From Janibacter hoylei PVAS-1 (lineage in GTDB: Bacteria; Actinomycetota; Actinomycetes; Actinomycetales; Dermatophilaceae): DNA of 39,936 bases. Below the pieces are notes generated by a model, which was not told the DNA's origin, made no database searches, and saw only the letters and a list, made by a program, of their open reading frames with translations. Below are positions 6,444 to 13,752 of this stretch, piece after piece. The first letter of the stretch is position 1. Each line of letters starts with the position of its first letter. The translations under genes and the position numbers were made by a program. The stretch spans positions 1 to 39,936 of the forward strand of contig NZ_ALWX01000011.1 in NCBI RefSeq assembly GCF_000297495.1, read 5' to 3'.

Positions 6444-7340
6444 TTACGCGGCAGGTTGCAGCGTAACGGTGGAGCTGGTCTCGAAGGTCAGCGGTGAGGT
6501 GTAGCGGCACCAGGAGTGACGTCGCTTCGTGTTGTAGCGGGCCGCCCACTTGAAGACCTGCCGTCGGCAGGCGAGCTCGTCGCTCCAACACGCGGCGTCC
6601 TGGAGGACCTCGCGCTTCATGGTGGCGTTGAAGGACTCGGCGAGGGCGTTGTCGGCGGAGGTGCCTACCGCGCCCATGGACTGGGTCACGCCGAGCTTCT
6701 TGCAGAGCTTGGCGTAGTCCTTGGAGCAGTAGACCGACCCGTGGTCGCTGTGGAAGACCGCGCCCTTGAGGCTGCCCCGGGTCGCGGCGGCGGCCTTGAG
6801 AGCGTCCTCGACCAACTCGGTGCGCATGTGGTTAGCGACGGCCCACCCGGCCAGTCGTCGTGAGTAGCAGTCGATGACAGTGGCCAGGTACAGGTTGCTG
6901 CCGTCAGCGATCGGCAGGTACGTGATGTCGTCGACGTAGCGGCGGTTGATGCCCTCAGCGGTGAAGTCGCGCTTGAGAAGATCCGGGTACTTCTGCCCCG
7001 AGGGCTCGGGGATCGTGGTGCGCACGCGACGTTTCTTGACGTAGCCGGCGATGTTCGCGGCACGCATCACTCGTGCGACGCGCTTGTGGTTGACCCGCTC
7101 GCTCTCGGAAACGCCGTCGTTGAGCTCGGCCGTGATCCGCGGCGCGCCGACGGTGTTGTCGACCTCATGGACGACTCGGATCCGCGCCTCGAGCTCAGCA
7201 TCATCAGCGGCCCGCTGCGCCCGGGCGGGTGCTCCTGCCCTCCATGCGTAGTACGAAGACCGCTCGACCTCGAGCAGCTGACACAGTCGCTTCACCGGGT
7301 AGGTGGTGGAGTTGTCGGCGACGAACTGGAAGCGACTCAC
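6444..7340 (-). CDS. IS3-family transposase OrfB (DDE integrase domain)
   Basis: A 298-residue protein with an N-terminal HTH_21-like segment (VERSSYYAWRAG, IRVVHEVDNTVGAPRI) and an rve integrase core. The catalytic residues are visible in RYVDDITYLPI (first Asp), FHSDHGSVYCS (second Asp) and NALAESFNATMKRE (Glu), so the enzyme appears intact. It starts at GTG 7338-7340, overlapping the orfA stop as GTGA. In IS3 elements the active OrfAB fusion is usually made by programmed frameshifting; no obvious A6G slippery site is present, so coupled initiation is also possible. The C terminus ends close to the inverted repeat, as expected. Confidence 0.9.
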   Translation of the reverse strand: MSRFQFVADNSTTYPVKRLCQLLEVERSSYYAWRAGAPARAQRAADDAELEARIRVVHEVDNTVGAPRITAELNDGVSESERVNHKRVARVMRAANIAGYVKKRRVRTTIPEPSGQKYPDLLKRDFTAEGINRRYVDDITYLPIADGSNLYLATVIDCYSRRLAGWAVANHMRTELVEDALKAAAATRGSLKGAVFHSDHGSVYCSKDYAKLCKKLGVTQSMGAVGTSADNALAESFNATMKREVLQDAACWSDELACRRQVFKWAARYNTKRRHSWCRYTSPLTFETSSTVTLQPAA

Positions 7341-7699
7341 CAGCGCGTCTCCCCGGCGAAATACTTGGCCGCCCGTTGGAGGATCTCCCGCTCGGTCGTC
7401 AGCTTGGTCCTCTCGGCCCGTAGCGCCGCGTTATCAGCCTCAAGCCGAACGATCCGTTGCTGCGGTGTCTCGCCGACCGGCGCAACACTCGCGGGGTGAT
7501 CGGCTTGCGACGGGCTCGAGGTCAACGTCCCGTCATCAGCGGTCTTCCTGCCGGTCCCGTACACCTCGAGCCACTGCCGCAGCGTGCCGCGCACGATTCC
7601 CAGATCCTCGGCGATACCGCGGACCGTGGCCCCCGGGGTGGACTCGTACAAGTCGACGGCTTGACGACGAAACTCTTCGGAGTAGTTCTTCCTGGCCAT
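7337..7699 (-). CDS. IS3-family transposase OrfA (HTH)
   Basis: A 120-residue protein from ATG 7697-7699. MARKNYSEEFRRQAVDLYES begins a HTH_Tnp_1 domain (EDLGIVRGTLRQWL as recognition region), and a leucine-zipper-like coiled coil (RIVRLEADNAALRAERTKL) follows, as in other OrfA proteins. It binds the terminal inverted repeats and forms the OrfAB transposase with the downstream frame. It is complete and appears functional. Confidence 0.9.
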   Translation of the reverse strand: MARKNYSEEFRRQAVDLYESTPGATVRGIAEDLGIVRGTLRQWLEVYGTGRKTADDGTLTSSPSQADHPASVAPVGETPQQRIVRLEADNAALRAERTKLTTEREILQRAAKYFAGETRW

Positions 7700-7739
7700 G
7701 GATCGATCATCTCGCTTCCCCAGCAAATGCTGGATTCAG

Positions 7740-7757
7740 CGTGTCCATGAACCGGGG
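7740..7757. repeat. Terminal inverted repeat of IS3 element, orfA side
   Basis: CGTGTCCATGAACCGGGG, an exact inverted copy of 6418-6435. Confidence 0.8.
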
Positions 7758-7964
7758 TCAGGGCCCGTTGCCGTTGCGCCGCCGACATAACCCCGGTGCA
7801 GTTGTTATCCCGTGAGCAATCACGATCCCTCTTCTAGGCACCACCAGTCCCGTCGGCACACAGGGGGATTAACCGGCTCTTCAGGTGTGAGGGGATAGAA
7901 CCGCCTTCCCCCGGACCGATGCGGAAGTCGGCTGCATGCAAGATCGGAGCTGAGGCGTCCTGCT

Positions 7965-7983
7965 TGCCAGGCTCAGCCTGGCA
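7965..7983 (-). terminator. Hairpin at the end of the OLD-like gene
   Basis: TGCCAGGC pairs with GCCTGGCA across a 3-nt loop (TCA) that is the complement of the gene's stop codon. No T-run follows, so termination strength is uncertain. Confidence 0.35.
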
Positions 7984-9004
7984 GGTTGCTCTCGTAGGTG
8001 TGCAGGGCGTTGGCGCTCTGCCGAAGTACGTTGATGAAGTCGTTCGGGATGTGGTCCAGGCGCTGGCAGGCTTCTCGAATCGTCGTCGGCTCGAAGTCAG
8101 CGCCGTAGGTCATGGTCAGCCACCGCTTGAAGTCCTTGGGAACGCGCTTGGCTGCCGCTCGTCGCTCAGCGTGCTCGACCCGCAGATCTTCCCAGGACGC
8201 AGCGCTGGGCACGAAGGACTGGACGGGCAAGTACTCGATGATGTCTGCCTTGGACACGCCGAGCGGCTCGATCCGAGCATGACGGCCACGGCCACGTGTG
8301 ATCGAACGCATTAGCCACTCCTGCATCCATTCGGACTCAGTGTTATTTGGCCAATCGATCCCCTCAAACAACACTCGGCGGGCCGTCTCGGGGGCATCGA
8401 CGTGCTTGCGCGCTTCGGCCCACGCAGCAGACAGGCCTTCGGCGGGAATGCCGTCCAAGAGGGCCAGCAAGAGCGCGTCGGTGAAGTCGAAGAGCGTGCG
8501 AGCTTCGATCGCCCCCGGCAGATTGCTGGCACCCCGGAGCGCGAGGATCTCGATGCTCAGATCGGCCAGCTCCTTACCGATCACCTCGGTGAGCACTGTC
8601 TCGTCGTGGGCCCCTTCGACGAGCAGGAACCCGCGCCGGGTGGACAACAGGTCAGTCGTGGTGAGCCCGAGCTCCTGCAGCTCGCCGCGTTCGGCCGAGC
8701 CGAGAAGTTTCATGCCCGAGAACCTGCTCACGCCGCCGCCTCGAGCGTAGAACTCCTCACGAACCGCGACTGGTGCGACGCGCTCGTCACTCAGCAGCGC
8801 CGGGCTGTGTGTCGCACACCAGACCCACGTGCTCTCGGCCTGGCCCAGTTCCGCGAGCCAACTCAGGGCCTGCCGCTCCGCGGACCGGTGGAGCCCTTGC
8901 TCCGGTTCGTCGATGATAAGTAGGCGGCCTGAGGAGCCGTCGGTCATATCTGCCGTTGCTCGTTCGATGGCCAGACTGGCCCAAGTGGCCTCGGCTGTGC
9001 TCAA
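7973..9004 (-). CDS. OLD-like ATPase/TOPRIM protein, C-terminal part
   Basis: 343 residues from a TTG (9002-9004) that overlaps the previous stop as TTGA. It begins at the ABC signature (LSTAEATWASLAIE) and continues with Walker B LLIIDEPEQGLH (28-39), an H-switch ATHSP (64-68) and a TOPRIM-like segment LLVEGAHDETVL with catalytic-type Glu130. The later Asp motif is only partly kept (LLDG rather than DxD). OLD-family proteins are ATP-dependent nucleases in anti-phage defence (Old, Gabija GajA). The essential Walker A is in the separate upstream frame. One added base near 9015-9017 joins both into one 683-residue protein, so this is most likely half of a frameshifted gene rather than a separate subunit. 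No GajB helicase is adjacent. Confidence 0.65.
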   Translation of the reverse strand: MSTAEATWASLAIERATADMTDGSSGRLLIIDEPEQGLHRSAERQALSWLAELGQAESTWVWCATHSPALLSDERVAPVAVREEFYARGGGVSRFSGMKLLGSAERGELQELGLTTTDLLSTRRGFLLVEGAHDETVLTEVIGKELADLSIEILALRGASNLPGAIEARTLFDFTDALLLALLDGIPAEGLSAAWAEARKHVDAPETARRVLFEGIDWPNNTESEWMQEWLMRSITRGRGRHARIEPLGVSKADIIEYLPVQSFVPSAASWEDLRVEHAERRAAAKRVPKDFKRWLTMTYGADFEPTTIREACQRLDHIPNDFINVLRQSANALHTYESNLPG

Positions 9005-10023
9005 CTGCCTGAAAGGGAGGAGGCTCCGGCTTCCCCATCAAGCGCCTCTCCTGGGACTGCCGCCATCCACTCGACCTTCTTCCCGCGAAGCAGGTCCGCG
9101 TGATCGGGTACCTGCAGCTGTAGTCCAACTGAGGTCGGCAATGCTCGTCGCAGGTGCTTGGTGGCCTCTTGGCTGAGTTCGTTGGCCCAGGCTTCGAGGT
9201 CAGCACCTTCTTTCAGTAGTTGTGCCAGGTGATTGCCGACGGTCATGACGTCCGGCTCCGGCTCGGAGCGGAGATCCACGCACCTGTACCCCGTTTCATA
9301 ACCTGGACTGATGTTGTCTGGCCGGTGCCATTTGCTTCCGATGCCGATGGACGCGAACCAGATCTGCTCCCCTTCCAGCGTCGAGAGCCACTCGATATCG
9401 AAGGGGTGCGACTCCAAACCTGACGCCTTCGGACGGTCCCTCAGCGTGGCCATGTACGCGTTCAAGTCGGGGTGCTCCCGCGACTCGAGGTAGCAGGGAC
9501 GGACCACGACCCGGTCGAGTTCGTCACGGGTGATCTCGAAGTAGCGCTGCTCGAGGACCGAGCGCCAGAGGCTTGGGTCTTCGTTCCACGGCTTGCCCAT
9601 CCAAGGCATGCTCCACGCCTGCACTTCACTGTCGATGTACTGCTCGTAGGCACCCCTGACCTGGCTATTCGAGAAGTCGCCAATGTTCGGGACGATGTGC
9701 AGCAAGTAGTCGCTCAGGAAACCGTAGAAGGTGTCCGACTCCCACCCGCTCTCTTGGGCGAGGTCGGCGCTTTCGGCCGTGGACGGCCGCTCAGGGAGGC
9801 GCGCTTCGACGATGAGGGAGCACGTCGAGCGGTACAGATCCGCATCCCTGGTCGGTCGGGGCTCGTGCTGGGCCCCGCCGTTAAAGAGGTGATTCACTGC
9901 GGCCAACGTCCGGCTCTTACCGACGCCGTTCTTCCCGAACAACGCGTAAGTGGCCTGCCCCCAAGGAATGAACGTCGTCTGTGTACCAGGGAGTTCGAAG
10001 ATCAGGCCGATGGGAGCAGACAT
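9001..10023 (-). CDS. OLD-like ATPase, N-terminal (Walker A) part
   Basis: 340 residues from ATG 10021-10023. A P-loop FGKNGVGKSRTL (29-40) follows a short beta-strand region, as in SMC/Rad50-type ABC ATPases. A long insert region with many Trp/Tyr residues (WSMPWMGKPW, DIEWLSTLEGEQIWF) precedes the end. The frame stops at GAGASSLSGS, just where the ABC signature should start. Reading one extra C in the CCC (minus strand, + strand 9015-9017) gives GASSPFRQLSTAEATW and continues into the next frame. Alone, this half could bind but not properly hydrolyse ATP. The gene is monocistronic, with a 218-nt gap to the divergent RHH gene. Confidence 0.6.
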   Translation of the reverse strand: MSAPIGLIFELPGTQTTFIPWGQATYALFGKNGVGKSRTLAAVNHLFNGGAQHEPRPTRDADLYRSTCSLIVEARLPERPSTAESADLAQESGWESDTFYGFLSDYLLHIVPNIGDFSNSQVRGAYEQYIDSEVQAWSMPWMGKPWNEDPSLWRSVLEQRYFEITRDELDRVVVRPCYLESREHPDLNAYMATLRDRPKASGLESHPFDIEWLSTLEGEQIWFASIGIGSKWHRPDNISPGYETGYRCVDLRSEPEPDVMTVGNHLAQLLKEGADLEAWANELSQEATKHLRRALPTSVGLQLQVPDHADLLRGKKVEWMAAVPGEALDGEAGASSLSGS

Positions 10024-10241
10024 GTCACCAACTTATCTATCAATCCCCGCCCTTGGGCCACTCCGACCTGACCGTCGAGGACTCCTGTCAGGGCCCCGTC
10101 GCAGACGGACGTTGCTTACCGGTCGCGCCTCGTCGAGTAGTCGCGCACTTGTTCGAGTCCCAGCGACCACAGGGCCGATTCCTGGAGAAGGTCTGATCCG
10201 GGTCTAGTCGGCGACGCTCGCTGGACGCTACCGTCGAAACT

Positions 10242-10631
10242 ATGAGCGCCCTCGAGATCGTGGAGATCGACATCGAACAGGGCGACCTTGTCGAGCTGGA
10301 CCGTCTGGCGTCTCGCTTCGACGGGGACCGGTCGATATTCCTGCGTGAGGCAATCCGAGTGATGTCCCAGCGCCGGGCGGCTGAGGAAGGTCGTGACCCG
10401 GCAGAAGTTGTCACCCACTCGAGAAGCCGAATCCGCCGACGAAGCGGATCGCATCCGCCCTACCAGGGGCGGGGTCGGACACGAGAACGGCTGGTAGTTC
10501 GCAGTCGACAGGACGCGGCCCACGCCCATGCAAGACATGAGCACAGCCCGAAAGATCAGTGCTCACGCGTGATGTGCCCGCGGAGACCCGTCTCAGTGAG
10601 GTACTGCGCCCGGCAAGAGGGACATGAGTGA
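10242..10631 (+). CDS. RHH (CopG/Arc-type) antitoxin-like protein
   Basis: Residues 1-50 (MSALEIVEIDIEQGDLVELD, then RLASRFDGDRSIFLREAIRV) have the beta-strand, helix, turn, helix pattern of ribbon-helix-helix DNA-binding antitoxins. TACCGT lies 7 nt before the ATG, a leaderless-type promoter. After about residue 60 the frame becomes Arg/His-rich with poor protein character, while the +1 frame reads LSPTREAESADEADRIR and stops at about 10494, so an indel or C-terminal decay is possible. No toxin gene follows; the 3' end overlaps the convergent zinc-finger gene by 76 nt. It may be an orphan antitoxin or small repressor. Confidence 0.45.
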   Translation: MSALEIVEIDIEQGDLVELDRLASRFDGDRSIFLREAIRVMSQRRAAEEGRDPAEVVTHSRSRIRRRSGSHPPYQGRGRTRERLVVRSRQDAAHAHARHEHSPKDQCSRVMCPRRPVSVRYCARQEGHE

Positions 10632-11365
10632 AGTCCTCCGCGACCCGATTCCCACTGCTCGATGGTCGCGACCCACCACCAGTAGGACAGGCCATCTCGC
10701 CCGTCCGGGCTCGGTAGAAGGCCCGCCCGACGATGACGCGTCACCGTCGCCTTGTTCCACCCGAACCGTTCGGCCAGGTCCAGTGACTGAAGGCGTCTCG
10801 GCAGTGAGCTCTTCCCCTCATCCAGCTCTCGCCCTAGCCGTCTCGGTGTGGTCCCGATGATGGCAGCGACTTCCGCCAGCGGCGCGCCGCCGATCCACTG
10901 GGTATAGGCCTCGATGACCTGTGCATCGCTCGCAGACGGGTCATGCCCCGGCCAACCGTCCAGGGCGAGCCTGATCACCTCTGGCGAAGTCCTGGCCAGT
11001 TCAGCGATCGACTCGTCACCTATGCCGCCGGCACGGGCCCGCGCCCACGCTGCGACATCGTCCAGGTGCGGCACGATCAGACGCATGGCCGTGCTGTGGA
11101 GCAGTCCCTGGACCTGGCTGTGTGCCACACCCAGCTCGGCAGCCAAGTCGACGATGCGGACCTTGCCCCGCATCCGGCGCAGAACCATGCCGACATGCTT
11201 CTGGAGCGGAGGGGCTCGGTGCTCGTCCAGCCACAGCGCCACGTGCACCGGTGAGGTCAAGCCCTCACGCCGCAGAGCCTCCACCCACACGGGTGCCAGG
11301 ACGCTCAGGTCGGCTCCGTTGTGCACGGTGTGCAGGCTATCTCCGCGCTCTCGACCTGCGGGCAT
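10556..11365 (-). CDS. HTH protein with C-terminal C2H2 zinc finger
   Basis: 269 residues from ATG 11363-11365 (GTG 11368 or a later GTG are alternatives). The protein contains several helix-turn-helix-like units: VDLAAELGVAHSQVQGLL (about 73-90), LAEVAAIIGTTPRRLGREL (about 160-178) and LAERFGWNKATVTRHRRAG (about 195-213). The last 22 residues form a C2H2 finger: C248-x2-C251-x12-H264-x4-H269, with H269 the final residue. Several HTH units plus a zinc finger suggest a sequence-specific DNA-binding protein. No family is recognised. It lies on the same strand as the OLD-like and HEPN-like genes but apart from them. Confidence 0.55.
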   Translation of the reverse strand: MPAGRERGDSLHTVHNGADLSVLAPVWVEALRREGLTSPVHVALWLDEHRAPPLQKHVGMVLRRMRGKVRIVDLAAELGVAHSQVQGLLHSTAMRLIVPHLDDVAAWARARAGGIGDESIAELARTSPEVIRLALDGWPGHDPSASDAQVIEAYTQWIGGAPLAEVAAIIGTTPRRLGRELDEGKSSLPRRLQSLDLAERFGWNKATVTRHRRAGLLPSPDGRDGLSYWWWVATIEQWESGRGGLHSCPSCRAQYLTETGLRGHITREH

Positions 11366-11392
11366 CACGGTTCGGCTCTAGGCTCCCTGCTG

Positions 11393-11495
11393 ATGTACAG
11401 GGGATGGCCCGGGGGGAAGCGCGGCAGGGACGTGGCTGCTGGTGCTCGCCGCGGTGGTCGCGGTCGGTATCGTCGTCGGGCCGTACATCTTCTGA
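11393..11495 (+). pseudogene. Single-helix membrane microprotein, 33 aa, frameshifted in a G6 run
   Basis: ATG 11393 starts MYRGWPGG. Removing one G from the six at 11411-11416 continues it as SAAGTWLLVLAAVVAVGIVV and GPYIF, ending at TGA 11493-11495. Without that correction the hydrophobic frame has no start codon. TAGGCT 8 nt before the ATG fits a leaderless promoter. The deduced peptide (short Gly-rich head, one transmembrane helix, aromatic C terminus) resembles the 32-aa peptide at 5201-5299. A recombinase remnant follows directly in the same frame after the stop. Confidence 0.45.
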
Positions 11496-11792
11496 GTTGA
11501 ACAGCTCGAGCGCGGCACGGCTCGACTGCGGCCGCAGCTCGAGTCGGAGCAGGCGCGGCTGCGCGCAGCGCAGCCGGCCGACGACGGCCTGCGGTGGTTC
11601 ACCGGCACAGGTGCCGGCGCGGCCTGGGGCAGTGCCGACGTCGCGACGAAGAAGCACGTGCTGCGGGCGCTGGGCGACATGGTCGGGCTGACGATCACCA
11701 TCGACAGGATCGGTGCCGGCGCGTCTTCGAAGGCCGACGCGGGTCGGTACGAGGGGATCAGGATCGAGCCAGCCACTGCGCGTGACTTGTGA
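11496..11792 (+). pseudogene. Serine recombinase C-terminal remnant
   Basis: The open frame has no start codon and encodes VEQLERGTARLRPQLESEQA, a coiled-coil-like segment, followed by KKHVLRALGDMVGLTITIDR and RYEGIRIEPA. This is the typical end of large serine recombinases: a helix, then the R-R-x-V-(I/V)-x-A-L-x-D-x-V-x-(V/I) block. The catalytic and DNA-binding domains are absent. It indicates that an integrase or transposon recombinase once lay here, and marks an old recombination junction within the accessory region. Confidence 0.5.
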
Positions 11793-11800
11793 TGGACGCG

Positions 11801-12787
11801 TTAGCCCCCCGCCTCGCCGCTACCCGGCGGCCGGAACCCTTCAAGGCTCGAGAACCACGCCGGGATCCGGGGCCCGTCACCAGGAGTTGGCCCGAAAGCT
11901 CGCTCCGCGAGCCGATGGACCTGATCAGGCCACGGACCTGTGGCGAGCTCACCGCCCTCGACCGATGCCAGCACCGTGTCGCCGATCCGCCGAACGCTGG
12001 CACTCACGACCGTAGCGTCACCTTCCTGCCGCGCGAGGCCGGTGACATCGCGCCAGCCCGTGTCTCCGAACGTCCGGGTTTCACCCGTGTGCGAGATGAT
12101 TTCGGCGTACCACCGAGCGGGGTCGATGACGGCGATGAACTCGTCCTCCTTGAGGCTGGAGTCGTCCACTTCCACGATCTCGCGACGGACACCACGGATG
12201 CGGACCCGCAGCAGCGCGCGGCTCGCAACGGCATCCTGGATCGGGCCCATCAAGTCTCGCTCGACAGCGTGCCCGGCGATCATCAACTCGTGCACCGCCT
12301 GACGAGCCTTCTCCCAGCGGTCGGTTTCGGCATCGCCCTCGACTATTCGGTGGAGCACGTCGACCAGAGTTCTAAGGTCCTCGATGCAGTCATCGAACGC
12401 ATCGATAACTGCCTCGAGATCCTCCGTGGTGACAGTGACGGGCTTCGGGTCACGACTCCTGAATCGCCGCACTGAGTCGCCGTCATGCTCTCCGTAGTAG
12501 GAGTGAACTACCCGGTCACGCTCTGAAGTCCACTTCTCGACATCGCCGAGGCATGCCCGGATCGTGCGCCCCGGTGCGAACTCGAACTCCTTCGTCAGGC
12601 CGCTCTCGGTCGCGAGTTCGCGGATGAGCTTGGCCTTCTGGACCAGGGAACTGCCGCCGACCACCACCTGGACGCGGGAGGGCGGCAGCGGGTGGAGAAG
12701 CGCGACGAGCACCTGTACGAGCCACTCGTCGACCTCGGCCTGGCGTAGGGCAACCAGACCGACCTTCGACAGAAACGCTTCATTCAT
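11801..12787 (-). CDS. Hypothetical protein with HEPN-like N-terminal domain
   Basis: 328 residues from ATG 12785-12787. The helical N-terminal part has the motif R90-DRVV-H95 (in SERDRVVHSYYG), an RX4H signature of HEPN ribonuclease-like domains, placed after two helices as in that fold. The rest is helical (VIDAFDDCIEDLRTLVDVLH) up to about residue 160, followed by a beta-rich domain of unknown family (about 180-290). HEPN domains often act as RNA-cleaving effectors in toxin-antitoxin and abortive-infection systems. An RX4H motif alone also occurs by chance. Neighbouring genes are unknown or defence-related, and no minimal-nucleotidyltransferase antitoxin is nearby. Confidence 0.5.
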   Translation of the reverse strand: MNEAFLSKVGLVALRQAEVDEWLVQVLVALLHPLPPSRVQVVVGGSSLVQKAKLIRELATESGLTKEFEFAPGRTIRACLGDVEKWTSERDRVVHSYYGEHDGDSVRRFRSRDPKPVTVTTEDLEAVIDAFDDCIEDLRTLVDVLHRIVEGDAETDRWEKARQAVHELMIAGHAVERDLMGPIQDAVASRALLRVRIRGVRREIVEVDDSSLKEDEFIAVIDPARWYAEIISHTGETRTFGDTGWRDVTGLARQEGDATVVSASVRRIGDTVLASVEGGELATGPWPDQVHRLAERAFGPTPGDGPRIPAWFSSLEGFRPPGSGEAGG

Positions 12788-12900
12788 GGGCAACCGCGGA
12801 CGGTTTGGCCAGACTTGTCGGGGGCTCCAAGCGCAGGGCTGCGCTGCCCATCACTCCCGGGAGACTTCCGTAGGGGTCAGAGCTCAAAGCCGCTAGGGCC

Positions 12901-13188
12901 TCAGTCACGCAGGGCCTTCTCCAACTCGTCCTCGGAGTATCCGAAGGCGTAGTCCTCGTCCTTGCCATTGGACGCCCAGATGCTCGCGGCTTCGTACACG
13001 CTCAAGGTTTCGTCGCTGTCGTCCTCCTCATCCGACTCGAGCCCGTACTGACAACTGCCGCAGTACATCTCCGAGTAGGTGTACTTCTTGGTAAGCGGCG
13101 TCCCGCACTGCGGACACGGAGGCGTGTCACCGTCGTATGCGTCCTCCTCTTCCCAACTCTTCGGGCGGAAGGCATCAAAAAGGCCCAT
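12901..13188 (-). CDS. Small acidic zinc-ribbon protein
   Basis: 95 residues from ATG 13186-13188, preceded by GGAGG at good spacing. Two cysteine pairs, CPQC (25-28) and CGSC (43-46), form a zinc ribbon. The rest is rich in Asp/Glu (ESDEEDDSDETLSVYEA) and ends in an acidic helix. Such acidic zinc-ribbon proteins may bind nucleic-acid machinery or act as adaptors; the exact function is unknown. It lies between the HEPN-like gene and another unknown on the same strand, with gaps of over 100 nt, so it is probably transcribed alone. Confidence 0.6.
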   Translation of the reverse strand: MGLFDAFRPKSWEEEDAYDGDTPPCPQCGTPLTKKYTYSEMYCGSCQYGLESDEEDDSDETLSVYEAASIWASNGKDEDYAFGYSEDELEKALRD

Positions 13189-13302
13189 AGGTCCTCCGAT
13201 CTGTGGCCCACCTCGGACTCAGCGGGGTGGGTAGAGCATATTGCGTCGCCGGTCTGGGACGTTCCACCTTCAGGCTTCGAATCGGGGCAAGCGAGTAGAC
13301 CT

Positions 13303-13617
13303 TCACCGCGGCCCGAGCCAGTCCTCGAGCAGGTCGTCGCGCAGCTGGGAGAGCATGTACCACTGGGGACCGCGCGGCTTGAGCGCGACGTGGTGCAGGT
13401 GCTCCTGCTCGTCGTCCTGCCACGCCAGCACGAGCTCCGGCTCGCGCAGGTGGTGCCCGTCCTCGACCCGCGCACGCAGCTCGACGTAGATGCCCTCGTC
13501 GGCCGCGGGCACGAGTGCGACGACGGCAGCTCGAATGTCGCCCGACAGGTTCCTGCAGTTGATGTTGTGGCTGTCCCAGGTGTACGGGCACCAGTCGTCT
13601 GCTGCAGCACTCGTCAT
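13303..13617 (-). CDS. Hypothetical protein, 104 aa
   Basis: From ATG 13615-13617 the protein reads MTSAAADDWCPYTWDSHNIN and continues with alternating beta-like segments (AAVVALVPAADEGIYVELRA, LREPELVLAWQD) and a C-terminal helix (YMLSQLRDDLLEDWLG). It has no transmembrane segments and no known family. A longer upstream frame lacks protein character, so this start is preferred; GTGGGT directly before the ATG is a weak ribosome-binding site. It is divergent from the membrane-protein gene at 13753. Confidence 0.45.
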   Translation of the reverse strand: MTSAAADDWCPYTWDSHNINCRNLSGDIRAAVVALVPAADEGIYVELRARVEDGHHLREPELVLAWQDDEQEHLHHVALKPRGPQWYMLSQLRDDLLEDWLGPR

Positions 13618-13740
13618 ACCCACATGACGCAGGTGGTGTGCATTGAAGGACTGATCGAGCGCCGACTGCCCGCGTGCTCCTCGCACCTCAGCCAGTCTCC
13701 GCAAGCGGCACGACACAGTCGGCCTGTCAGTGGGTCCACC

Positions 13741-13746
13741 TAATGT
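13741..13746 (+). promoter_or_regulatory. -10 element for a leaderless transcript
   Basis: TAATGT ends 6 nt before the GTG at 13753, placing the transcription start at the start codon. No ribosome-binding site and no clear -35 are seen. Confidence 0.35.
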
Positions 13747-13752
13747 GACGAC

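Larger units (their letters stand above)
6418..7757 (-). mobile_element. IS3-family insertion sequence, complete
   Basis: The element is 1,340 bp, bounded by perfect 18-bp terminal inverted repeats (CCCCGGTTCATGGACACG), and carries orfA and orfB with an intact DDE transposase. No convincing target-site duplication is seen: bases outside the repeats are TTAC on the left and TCAG on the right. This may reflect later rearrangement or a boundary 2-3 bp further out, since T-A-C and T-G-A precede CCCC at the two ends. It interrupts the 3' end of the gene at 5808. Confidence 0.85.

Noticed and set aside
7758..7972. Continuation of the IS-interrupted gene
   Set aside because: All three plus frames soon stop and do not show clear protein character after the element.
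10140..10175. TTGTTCGAGTCCC, like a tRNA T-arm
   Set aside because: The flanking bases do not form a T-stem, and no acceptor or anticodon stem is present.
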